A stretch of 64,000 bases of DNA from Ananas comosus. Lineage: Eukaryota; Streptophyta; Magnoliopsida; Poales; Bromeliaceae. The notes beneath the pieces were generated by a model. The model was not told the origin of the DNA. It worked only from the letters and a program-made list of their open reading frames with translations, and did no database searches. A program made the translations under genes and the position numbers. Position 1 is the first letter of the stretch; every line of letters starts with the position of its first letter. Of the stretch, positions 50,701-60,540 are shown one piece after another. Location: assembly GCF_001540865.1 (NCBI RefSeq), contig NC_033645.1, positions 2,722,773 through 2,786,772 of the forward strand, written 5' to 3'.

Positions 50701-52437
50701 GGACTAGAAGTTATTGTTCGATCGTACTCTCTTACTGTACGCCTTTCCCATCACGCGAGCGGCTCGACCTTCTTCATCACTAATGTTTACGGGCCCCCCA
50801 CCTGGGAGGGTAAGGACGCCTTCTGTTCTGAATTGGCTTCCCTCAAAGATATTTGCTGCACCAACTGGGTCATCTGTGGGGATTTTAACTTCACCAGAAA
50901 TCAAACCGAAAGGAGTGGGCGTACTTGGAGTAGAAAATCCATGGACATGTTTTCGGATCTCATTAATAACTTAGAGGTCATTGATGTTCCGCTTTCAAAT
51001 CAAAGCTTCACTTGGTCTAACATGCATCGTCAACCCACCATGGCAAAACTAGATAGGTTCCTCGTCTCCACGGAATGGGACCTCTCTCACCCACTGTGCA
51101 AGGCCAAAGCCCTCCCCAGAATCACCTCTGATCATACTCCGATTCTCCTCTACTCTAGGCTCCCCCCTCCGACGCGTAGGTTTCATTTTGAAAAGGTCTG
51201 GCTCACGAAAGAGGATTTTATCTCCAAAGTACCACTATGGTGGAACGAAGTCAGCCCTAAAGGATCAGCGATCCTCACTATAGCTGCTAAACTGAGGCAC
51301 TGCAGAGTTCGTATGAAGGAATGGTGCAAATCGAACTTTTACAATATTACCGTAGCTAAGAAGTCCCTTCTGGACGAGCTCCAATCCATTGATCAGATGG
51401 AAGAGCTCCAAAATCTGAGCTTAGATCTCCACGAAAAGAGAGCACGCATCAAATCAAACCTCACACAGATTTTGGAAGAAGAAGAAGTCCTCTGGAAAAC
51501 CAGGTCCAAACAATTATGGCTCAAGGAGGGGGACGCTAATACCAAGTACTTCCATGCTGTGGCCAACGGCAGGAAACGCACCAACTCCATTGAAGTAGTA
51601 GAAGATGACACTGGGAGACTGTTAAACACGGAGGATCACAAAAGATCATTTTTCTATCAGCATTTCCGCCGATTGTTCTGTCAGGCAGAGGACGGACCTT
51701 CCTCCTTCGGGGACTGGAGCGCTCTCTTCCAATCCAACACGCTACTACAACCTGAGTGCCTAACTGCCCCCTTCGACATGGAGGAAGTCAAGGCTGCTAC
51801 TTTTCAACTTGGTAGTGATAAAGCTCCTGGACCTGATGGGTTTCCACTTATCTTCTACCAAACTTTCTGGGAAACCGTTAAAGACGACATTTACAAGATT
51901 TTCATTGACCTCCAAGGGGGCACGCTTTCCACAGCCCCGATTGATTACTCCTTCATCTGCCTCATTCCCAAGAAAGAAGGCGCGCGCCAGGCCAAGGATT
52001 TTCGCCCAATTAGTCTCATCAACGGCATCCAGAAAATTATCTCCAAAGTTCTTGCGAATAGGATTGCCCTTGTTCTACCATCTATTATTTCTCCTTCCCA
52101 ATCGGCCTTCCTCAAAGACCGACTGCTTGCGGACTCGTTCGTCAACGCCTGCGAATTAGTCAGTTGGTGCTCCAAAACCAGGAAGGAATGCGTCAGTATC
52201 AAAGCGGACTTTGAAAAGGCTTTCGACAACGTTCGGTGGCCCTTTCTGAAAAGAATCATGCTTTGGCTTGGGTTTAGTGAGAAATGGTGGTCCTGGATTG
52301 AACAGTGCGTCTGTAATGCCAAATTAGCCATCCTTGTGAACGACACTCCTACAAACTGGCTGAAAACACGAAAGGGTCTTCGGCAAGGCGACCCTCTCTC
52401 CCCCTATCTCTTCTTGATAGTTGCAGATTGTCTTTCT
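50701..52437 (+). mobile_element. L1-type LINE ORF2, first part (endonuclease end and reverse transcriptase)
   Basis: The frame is open from 50701 without a stop to the seam near 52437. It begins in the endonuclease domain (TFFITNVYGPP, WVICGDFNFTR, then TWSNMHRQPTMAKLDRFLVS). It then passes through a linker into reverse transcriptase: KAPGPDGFPLIFYQTFW, FRPISLINGIQKIISKVL, QSAFLKDR, KADFEKAFDNVRW and GLRQGDPLSPYLFLIVADCL. The catalytic YADD-type motif should follow within about 30 codons but does not appear in this orientation; it is found, in the same frame, in the mirrored block starting at 58725. The lack of stops over 570 codons suggests a recently active element. Confidence 0.93.
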
Positions 52438-52478
52438 GGGATCGAAGAACATCAAACATCGTCACCCCTCTCCTCTTC

Positions 52479-54589
52479 TACCTAGCCGCTTTGGATTGCG
52501 CTCGTCGTTCGTCGAACCCCTATAGCCTACACCGCGACTCGGACCACTACCCCATGCACCTGCTGGGGGCCCTGGCTCGCCGGCGGAGCAACCACACGGC
52601 GTTCACCACGCCGCAGCTGCCGCGGTGGTCCTTCGCGCACTGGCAGCGGAAGACGATGAGGCGGTGGGGGCTGGCGGAGGCGGCCGCTAAGGGGACGGAG
52701 CTCAGGGAGTTCTAGTTCCGGTTCGGGGCGCGGCGGTACAAGCTGGAGTAGGGGCTGCTGACCCCCCCGATGCGGCGCGGGACCTAGCGGCTGTAGCGGG
52801 CGAGGAAGCTTACGGAGTGGCGGGAGGTGGACGCGGCGTACCAGCAGTGGCTACGACTAGAGCGGGAGGAGCAGGCCCCCTCCCCTGGGAACGAGGAGAG
52901 CGAGTTCGAGCTATCCACGAGGCCGAAGAGGTGGCTACGGGAGCGGGAGCAGCGGGCTAGAACGTCCATAAAAGAAAAGACGAGTATTTTTTCTTACCGG
53001 GGAAAAGAAGATGTGAGACGCTCTGGAGGAAACGAGCGTTGTCGTTACAGCGGGGGCGGGTCTGGGTCTGGGTCTGGGTCTTCGAAATGGTGAGGAGAGG
53101 GGGACAACCGGACAAGACAAATAAGAGGGAGGACAAGAGTAGGCGGAAGACATGAACAACGGTGCTGACAAATAATGAGAATAGTAGCGTTGTACGTCCG
53201 CGGAATCCTGGAAGAAGAATCTTCTGTCGAGCTAACGGCTCTTCCCAAGACTTACCGAGGCCCTCGAGCGAGAGTTGTTACGGCAGGAGCTCAGAGATTT
53301 AAAAATAAACTGGCTCGAGTCATCGAGCGGTGTTCTGGAGCAGGATGAGCGATCTTTGACGGCTAGGGACCGCAGAAACTTCTAGCCGCTTACACTACAA
53401 AGACTAGACCACCTCAAAAAGGCATATCGGTGCCGTGACGTCCTCAAAACACCCCCTCATAAACTACGGGGACGTCCGAGTCGACTATCCATGTTCTTGA
53501 AGGCAAAAGGTTGAAGCGACGCGAGGGACCCAGACTAGATGTACCCTTGCTTACTCCACGTGTGGCATGAAGGTACACGGCCGCGTGAGTCGTTCAATCT
53601 AGAAGTCATGTGCAAGGAGTCGTGGCTCCTAGTAACGGTCGACTAAGTTGCTACGGGGTTAGATCTTTAAGATCTCCATCCTTGATGCTGTCGAATAACA
53701 CATAACGAAGCATGTTCAAGATTAGTAGAACACTCCGTACTCCTTTCATGAGAACAGAACTAAGGACGAAATTAAAGACGTTGTCCAGTCCCTGCACTAG
53801 CCCCTGTCTCCCGATCTTCAGCAGAGGGCGTGGACGTTCTCTAACGCTTCTGAGTCTCATCTTTCTCCCCTACTACTCGTTCCTCCTGAGCTCCTACTTG
53901 TCCCGTCCCAAAGTGTAGTTCCCAACTGCCGTTATAGAGCCCCGACGGGACTCGACGTTATGGATCGTTATGTACAGAGACTGTAGTGGTTACGCCGAGA
54001 GCTTAGCCAGCCGTGAACGTCGTCTTTAGAGAGACTAAAGGCTGAACAGAACGAACTGTCTCTTCTCTTATAATGTCTTAACGGGGAACTGTTGCCTCAG
54101 GCGCGGTACAACTCACCGACGAAATTCGACTCCTCCAAGCGTGAAATGGAGTCTGGGCCTCCCGAAAGCCTACAGCCAGAACCAATATAACCCCTCATGT
54201 CACGATTGTAGGCCATATACAACGACCCATTTCAACCCCTCAGACTAGAGCCCGATCTTTACAAAAGTTCCCCAACGGGATTGAACGTCTTCGACCTTGA
54301 CTCCCCGACGACGAAATCGCTCGCACGAAACCGAGAGCGCCATTATGTCGAAAGTCGTAACTTTATGAATACCCAAGTACCTATGTCGCGTAGAGGTCTG
54401 CCGTCCCTTGAATACCGGTACCGTGCTGGTAAGACCTTGTAACTCAAATAAGGAGGATATTAACAATCATTACGCCGACTACTATCCCCTTGGCCACGTC
54501 TCTTAGCCCGAGTCTATGAACGCATGGCAAGGGAACGACCATTCTCCTACCTAACGGGTCTTAGACATTAAGTAAACGTAGGTTGGACT
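52479..54589. CDS. COI1: COI1 jasmonate receptor F-box protein (readable only as the plain complement)
   Basis: F-box/LRR subunit of the SCF-COI1 ubiquitin ligase; it binds jasmonoyl-isoleucine together with JAZ repressors in the nucleus. Reading the complement from left to right gives exons 52479-52966, 53199-53676 and 53786-54589, total 1770 nt, 589 codons plus stop, against 592 residues in Arabidopsis. The start is the complement of tac at 52479. The N-terminal F-box region shows LVMGYVDDPRDRAAASLVCR and the family hallmark ATPDRLRRRFP with KPRAAMFDL. LRR landmarks include YMGTNEVHTVLPC, DLQYTFLSTEDHCQ, DRGLEVVSRTCKRLRRLRVE and FRLVLLDREENITELPLDNG; the end is QILAYRSLAGKRMDCPESV. Introns obey GT-AG in this reading. 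No frame breaks were seen. In true orientation it would lie on the minus strand, convergent with the MEE59-like gene. Confidence 0.95.
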
Positions 54590-55893
54590 TCCCGTGTATA
54601 ACATCGAAGAACAATCAAAGGAGAGTAGTGCACACAACTGAGAATCAGTAACTCTAGCAATCCACATTAATACAGAACAAAAATACAGTTGTGATCAAAC
54701 TAGTGGCTAATAATATATGATAAGTCCTCTCTGTGGACTTGTTCAGTGTAAAGAGTTCAGTAACGTGTAAAGGAAGTCATAGTAACCTGTATAAAAACTA
54801 GAAATGACGACTAGCAATACTAGTAATACCTCACGGTAGTGGCGTAGACATAGTAGGAGCTACGATTACTCAAGAAGCGTCACAAAAATAACGATCACGC
54901 AAGAAGTTTTACAAATATATAAGGTTACGTGTGTATTATACACAAGTAAGACAAGCCGCAAGTGTATCTCGTGGTTATCTGGGAACATGGTAAATCCTAA
55001 ACAGGGAGGGCAGTCGGACAAAACCCTAAAGCGAAAACGGCAACACATAGTGATACGAGACACTAAGAACCTCACACTCTTCTACTAGACGACACAGTTG
55101 TAAAGAATTGACTATTCAAAAAAACAAGAGATTTAGGACTGTGTAGTAAACCAATTACTGAACAAAGGCTAAAGAATAAACAAACCATAAGAATACCATA
55201 CATAGCACAATATTGTATACGATCGCTATTTAGTATAGAACCGTTCCCATATTACGATAAATAATGACTTTGATTATAATAGCAGTGATTAACCTAGTCG
55301 TACATGATGTGGACAGACGCTTTATCTAGATCAAAGAAATAAGCACCCTTTGGAGCGCTAGTACAATAGTGTTAAGATTGAAGTTGTTTTTGAACGTTTT
55401 CAATTGTCTACTACCGAAAACGTTACTTAGGCGATTGTAGTTAAGCCATCCTACCCGTAAGAGTCTTAGTCCATTTTACGATAAAATCAAGGACCCTACG
55501 TTATTCTTAATGTCCTTATTTTAGAATGTGTTACAATAAATCGAAGACCATCCCACCGTTTATATATTGACCGTCTGTCTGGTATTATCGACAATATTTC
55601 GTTCTAGAAATACGTTTTTATCTACTTCGTTTACCTTTATCTATATTGTACCGACTTTAATGTTACCAAGGTGGTGTATCTATCGAGAAGTTCCTCGTTT
55701 GATTGATCCGTGTAAAGAAACAGGGACTTTAACCTTCGTTGGTCTGCCATCTACACGCAGAAAGTGAACGAGCCACTAATAAGTAAGGTATTCAGTGTGT
55801 AGTGAGGACATTCCAAACACGCTGCAACCTTGGTGGACTTTGGTTTCGTCAAATATGCTAATAGCTGTACTCGTCCTCGGTAAACCAATTTTC
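54590..55893. other. Intergenic between COI1 and the MEE59-like gene (mirrored)
   Basis: In corrected orientation this is the space between two convergent 3' ends. Neither mirrored reading gives a further gene that I recognise. It should hold both 3' UTRs. Confidence 0.5.
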
Positions 55894-56584
55894 AGTTCGC
55901 TCGCCTCAGCCCCCATTATGGCATAGTCGTCTACCATAGGTGAGTAAACAACGGCCTAACGGGGACGTCCTTTGTACCGGCAGCCTACGTAGTCACAGTC
56001 CGCATTAAACCTTCCTCGACGGTAACCTAAAGAGGTAGAACTACTTCGGACATGGTCAGACGGTTCGTTTTCCCCATCCATCCTCGTCCCGTACTCTATA
56101 CTACTTATATATATATATATATTTTTCTTTTTCTCGTCTGTACTTTTTATATAAAATATACATGTCACACCACGACGAACAGCTGCGTCAACTCTAGTAG
56201 CATCATGAGACAGACGTGCATAAGGAGATGGTGGAGTGATGGAAGCGTTTGGTTGAAGACGTTATATTGCACGCTGTGTCGTTTGTTTAAGACTGTAAAG
56301 GATAGGTTCAGGATTATGTGTCTCTCTCCTTCTAGATCTCTCTCAGCTTCCTCCTGGACCGGCCTCAACCGGAGCTCCACAACCTTGAACACCACGAGCC
56401 CCTACCTCAGCAGCGCCGCCCTCCCTCCTTCCCGCAGCCGCATCTGCCTCCTCTTCAGCGACGCCCTGCCGAACCTCACCGCGACCCCGCGCTAGGGGAG
56501 CTTCATCAGCGCGCGGAGGCGGAGAGAGGAGAGGAGGAGGAGGCCCCAGTTCACGCGCAGCGAGGCTAGGCCGGAGGTGCTGTA
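55894..56584. CDS. MEE59: MEE59-like plant protein (readable only as the plain reverse)
   Basis: Small conserved plant protein of unknown biochemistry, named after an Arabidopsis embryo-arrest line. Reading the printed letters from right to left gives exons 56584-56357, 56257-56165 and 56058-55894 (228, 93 and 165 nt), 161 codons plus stop, with GT-AG introns. It starts MSWRPDRSDAHLTPEEEE, continues RHSKPSRSDFSSVYADAL, then KLVCEGSEVVEEYVQTEYYD, HHTTGTGFIKMEKSNG across the second splice, and ends near GNPATNEWIPSAD. These words and their order fit the family as I remember it (Arabidopsis At4g37300). I assign no function beyond that. In corrected orientation it is on the plus strand, with a LINE poly(A) about 260 bp upstream of its ATG. 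Confidence 0.85.
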
Positions 56585-56843
56585 GAGATAGAGAAAGGGA
56601 CGCGGAGCGAAGGGAACGGAACAGAACCGAACCGAACGGGCCTTCTATTAATTCTATCTATCTACACACGCACACACTGTCCGATGATGCACCTTCTCGG
56701 AAGGGCCTGACGCACACATATAGGAACGGAACACCTGGTCTTACATTCTCCGGTGTGAAGGGTGGTTTTATAGACCCTGATTCACAATTTCCCAATAATG
56801 TCCATTTATATTCATCAGAAATTTCAAGCCCTTTACGTAAACT

Positions 56844-58725
56844 AAAAAAAAAAACTCTTTTTCCTTTCCGTCGTGCGATAGACGAAGTAAGTAAATCTTC
56901 TACTTAATCCGAATGTATTACCTCCGTCGGCCCCGGAGGCTTCCCTCTTTCTCGCAGTTTTCGGTCTTTTTGTTTCTGTTCTTTTGCTTTTGCTGTTCTC
57001 TGATTTTGGTTTTCTTTCCTTTGCTCCCATTCCCTTCGTTTTCGCTGTTTTTGATTTTGCTTTTCTCCTTCTTTCTTTCTCATTTTGCTGTCCGCAGTTT
57101 TTCGTCCCTAGGTCGTCCCAGTTGCTCCTCGCTAGATCCACAGTTCGTCGTCAAAGTGGGCAAGGTCCGTGGCTTATCCCAACCCCCGTTAGAGAGCTTT
57201 CTAATTTGGTAAGGAAAGGCAGGTTTGCTGGGTGGTTTACCGTCTTTCCTCCCTCTCCCTTCATTCAGATAGAAACCGCAGAGAATCTAGTTATTCAAAT
57301 CTGGTCTCCAGGGAGTGTAGCAGGCGCCCTAGTCTGTCTCGGAGGTTCGGCGGATGCGAGTCGTTTTACTTCGCTTGTTTCTGTGTCCTTGAGTACTCCA
57401 CCAGCGTTGAAAGGTTTAATTGCCGTGTCTTTTTTATACAAACTAGGCCATCGGTGGGGACGAATACCTCGGACAGACGTCACCCCTAGGAGAATGCTTC
57501 ATCATCGGTATTCTTATGAAACTAGAACGGTCCTTATAAGTTAAAGGTCTATACAGCTGAATCCCCCAGATGGTACGGACTCAGGCACTCTTTCACTATC
57601 TCCCTAGACTGACTTTTGAAAACCAACCTCCAGGTTGCGGTAAACTAAACCAGACCTTCGACTCAACCGGCCTACCCGGCTTCGTTCAGGTATTCGTCCG
57701 AGAAAACAGATACTATCAAGGGTCCATCTCCGGGACGACCAGGCGCCGTCTATATAACGGTGGCGGTTGGTAATCCCGGGGTCGAGACTCGTTATCAACA
57801 GAGGAACAAAGCCCATACCGACATCTACAGCCCCTTCTCTCATGCTTCCCCTCGGAGCGGTATGGTTTAACTACTGGTTTAGAATTATAGAAACGGCAAA
57901 GGCTCCAACATCCAACATGGCGTAAATTTCTACAGGGCCGTAGCGTAATGTGAAAAGGTGGTGACTCTTATACCATGCTTCCGGGGCGGGAGTAAGTCTC
58001 CAAACGCAGATTATATTATTTAGCTAGACTGATTGAAGAAGGTCCCATCTAGACCAAGCGATTTCTTCGCGGTGGTGGTGAATCAATTTTCGCGACATAA
58101 GTATCAGCGGTTTAGGATCTAAGGATCCGGAGGAAGAAAAAACGAAAACGTCTGACGAGAGGTTAAATGCTCCGTACGGGGAGGTCTATACAAACTCGTA
58201 GGCGCGGTTTTCTTTCGAGAAGAGTTCCGAAGTTAAGCCGCGTCTCGGGTAACACCTCGAAATTTCTGCCTCTCCTTCACTTCACCGTATAAACTTTCCT
58301 GTCTCAAGTGCTCCTAGTTGGAGGGAGGAACCCTCTCCTCGAACCGGAAGGTGGGAAGTTAGGAGAATAGTTACGCCAACTATTACTAGCTGGTCAGGAG
58401 AAAAGCGTTCCTAGATAACGTTTCCCCATCGGGGTCTATCGCCTATCCCTCCGAAGGTTGAACCGTCGGGTCCTACAATCGTTCGGACCATCGAGATCTC
58501 CACAAACTCGGGTCTATCATGTCAAGCCTGAACAGGTATAACTAAGCCTCAGGTCTCCGGGTAAGTATTTAAAAGGTATTCTTTGCGTTTAAAGCGTCCT
58601 ATATAAAGGACCCGAGCGTCTTCTTCTAGCACAGCAGCCGTTTAACTTAGTCTTATCAGACTGTCAGGCTTCAGCCCGGTTAAGGGGCTTCTTCCGATAA
58701 GGACGTCCGGTACAGCCTTTCAGAC
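56844..58725. mobile_element. LINE ORF2, second part, and 3' end (readable only as the plain reverse)
   Basis: Read from 58725 leftwards, the frame continues ORF2: GIGPTSDCQTILIQFADD gives the reverse transcriptase catalytic site, then LRINMDKSELYYLGSN and RYLGLPLCNRSLRKEDWSII. The zinc-binding domain lies at about 57540-57420 (KIKVFLWLLLRKRIPTADRL). The element ends with AATGAATGAAGCAGATAGCG at about 56892-56873, the tail common to all LINE copies of the window, and an A-run at 56853-56844. Together with 50701-52437 this makes an almost complete ORF2; I saw no stop codon in the portions translated. Confidence 0.9.
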
Positions 58726-58726
58726 N
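58726..58726. other. Assembly gap (single N)
   Basis: Right end of the mirrored block. The sequence to the right is in normal orientation (CRL1-like and cyclophilin genes read normally). Confidence 0.9.
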
Positions 58727-58953
58727 GCCGCCACTAGCATCGACGGAGGTGTGGGTAAGGTAGAAGAGAGTAGCGCGGCGTCGACGTGGTGCCAGCAGAG
58801 GAAGAAGAGAAACCACAAGAAAAGAGAAATGAGAACAACGAGAAGGAAGAAGAAGAAGATGAATGGTTACCTTTGGATTGGGAATCGAGAATGGGGATTA
58901 GGGCGAAGTAGTTGCAGGAGCTCGTGGGATTCGGAGAAGTGTGCGTGGTTCAT
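58727..58953 (-). pseudogene. 5' end of an unidentified gene, cut by the gap
   Basis: On the minus strand an ATG at about 58953 opens MNHAHFSESHELLQLLRPNP and continues to IQ followed by a good donor (AAAG, GTAACC) near 58869. The rest to 58727 looks like a T-rich first intron. The next exon would lie beyond the gap. The upstream side carries GGCCCA site-II-type motifs (59188-59212), which supports a real promoter. I do not recognise the peptide. Confidence 0.5.
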
Positions 58954-58959
58954 TTTGGC

Positions 58960-59560
58960 AACGCTTCGTACACCAGAATAATTAGCGGTTCATTCCTAAC
59001 GGTTGGAATTATTACGTGGACAAGGTTCACCACGTCATTGATGAACCACTCAAACTATTCACCGCTCATTCTACAATTTGGCGGCGATGATTTCAAAAAG
59101 TGGCAGATGGACGGTCGATAACTAGGCGGTTCACTTATGATATGGTGAACAGCGCATAGGTGATAGGACGAATCTATCCAAACAATTACGGCCCATTTAG
59201 GGCCCAATTAAACTAGCCCGAGCTAGATGGACCTCAGTTTTTATAGGCCCCCGATTAAATTACACTATTTATGCCTATGAAGGTTATTGGGCCTTTAATT
59301 GTATTGTTTACTACTTTGTCAAATTAGGCTCGGAAGGCCAATTTTAAAATTTTGTGAATTACCAAATTAATTACTAGTATCATATTAGTTTTAAGTGGGT
59401 TCTAATTATATATGTTCTAGATAAAGACACATGAAGCTTTCAATTTTCATAAGTCCGTGCGATTGATGCAGTCCCAAATTTGCACCAACTTTTCACCACC
59501 ACAAATAATTGACGAGTACAATAAGATCCAAAACTTCTAATTGTTATGGGACGCAATCAT
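58960..59560. other. Intergenic, promoter side of the truncated gene and 3' flank of the LOB gene
   Basis: Several GGCCCA/TGGGCC words occur at 59188-59293 (for example GGCCCATTTAGGGCCCAATT). These are site-II elements often found in promoters of plant housekeeping genes. No coding sequence was seen. Confidence 0.45.
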
Positions 59561-60401
59561 TCATGCACTGTTTAAATAAGCAAAGCTTGTTTGTTGAACA
59601 TCTTGTTGCGCATCTAAAGTGGCCATGGCACAGGAAGAGCTCTCGTCGGCGGCAGCGAAGGCGACAGGATCATCGTTCACGTATGAATGTGGGTCGTAGC
59701 ATTGATGAGGTGCAGGGAAAGAGATCGAATTGAGAAGCCCGTTCTCATAACAAAGCATGGTTTCGGCGTTAATCGAATTCGATGGCTTCTGGGAAAAGCC
59801 CGAGCCATGTTGTGCTTGGCTGGGTAAGAACCTGCTACTGAAGTTGTCTTCTTGGAGGCTTAAAGTAGAAGGAGAACAGTTGATATGGCCTTGTCTTGCT
59901 TGGGCCTTTAAAGAAGCTACTTGTGCTTGCAAATTCACTACCTGAAGAATAAAAACAAGTAGTTGTAGATGTTAATGCCCTGAAATATTTGCCAAAACCA
60001 TGGCTTTGTTGATTTGTCCCTATCAATGTTCAAGGTTCACAATTAAGCTATTTTAAGTAGTGATGAACTGGTCAGAGTGAGACTTCAACTTTGTAAGATG
60101 TCTTTTATTAATCGGTAATTACCTGCTGCTGGAGCGCGAAGATGTGAGCGACGCAGCCGTAGATTGGGTCTCGGACCCTGGCCTGCGCCTCGTACGAAAT
60201 GGTGACGGCCGCCTCGCACCGGTCGGCCACCGGCAGGTGCGCGAGGAGCTTCGAGGCGTTGCTCGCCCCGAACACCTTGTGGATCGCCGCGAAATGCGCC
60301 GCGCCTTGCTCATGAGAGAAGTAGGGGGCAAACACACATCGCTTGGCGCACTTCCTTCTTAGAAACTTGCATGCTCCGCAAGGAGAGCCAAACCCCGTCA
60401 T
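59561..60401 (-). CDS. CRL1: LOB-domain transcription factor of the CRL1/ARL1 (LBD16/LBD29) class
   Basis: Plant-specific DNA-binding protein that in rice (CRL1) starts crown-root primordia downstream of auxin. Two exons on the minus strand: 60123-60401 and 59561-59941, 219 codons plus stop, with one GT-AG intron after QQQ, the normal LBD position. The LOB domain is complete: [15 protein letters not shown] (CX2CX6CX3C zinc-like block, about residues 8-22), the GAS block within [17 protein letters not shown], and the leucine-zipper-like part across the intron ([15 protein letters not shown]). The N-terminus [13 protein letters not shown] is the same as in rice CRL1. The C-terminus is divergent, as usual, but ends FAYLNSA like the rice protein's AYLN end. 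I call it an orthologue from the sequence; expression and role are inferred. Confidence 0.93.
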
Positions 60402-60474
60402 CTTAATTTGCTTTTAAATTTTCACTTCCTGTTCCAAAACTAATGTGTAGAAGAAGAGAGTATCATCACCTTGT

Positions 60475-60540
60475 TATTTATAAACACGAGGGAAATTGAG
60501 ATGATCTTATTGTATCGAATAGTTTAATTGCTTTTGTCTC
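60475..60540 (-). promoter_or_regulatory. CRL1-like promoter: TATA box and auxin response element
   Basis: On the minus strand TTTATAAATA (60475-60484) lies about 75 bp upstream of the ATG at 60401. The core auxin response element TGTCTC is on the plus strand at 60535-60540, about 50 bp further upstream. Rice CRL1 is known to be auxin-induced through such an element; the functional link here is inference. Confidence 0.5.

Larger units (their letters stand above)
52438..58725. other. Mirror-image block: sequence written reversed but not complemented
   Basis: No sensible six-frame product exists here, yet the plain complement read left to right and the plain reverse read right to left both give long, spliced, family-matching genes: COI1 (complement), and MEE59-like plus LINE ORF2 (reverse). 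Introns in these readings start GT and end AG, which as printed appear as CA...TC (complement) or reversed. The left seam lies inside a contig at about 52437-52440, where the reverse transcriptase frame breaks off after ADCLS. The right end is the N at 58726. About a dozen bases (CAGATTGTCTTTC on the left, CAGACTTTCC read leftwards from 58725) are represented at both ends. Restoring the block in place (new position about 111163 minus old) makes the LINE continuous on plus, MEE59-like about 54579-55269 on plus, and COI1 about 56574-58684 on minus. Confidence 0.95.

Noticed and set aside
52428..57843. Conventional open frames inside the mirrored block, such as 53712-53918, 56052-56495 and 56984-57544 on plus
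   Set aside because: They are by-products of mirrored coding sequence. The same bases give COI1, MEE59-like or LINE protein in the reversed or complemented reading, and the conventional products match no family.
52438..58725. A natural process making mirror-image DNA
   Set aside because: Polymerases make antiparallel complements only; a reversed non-complemented copy of 6 kb has no known route. A text-level reversal is enough to explain it.
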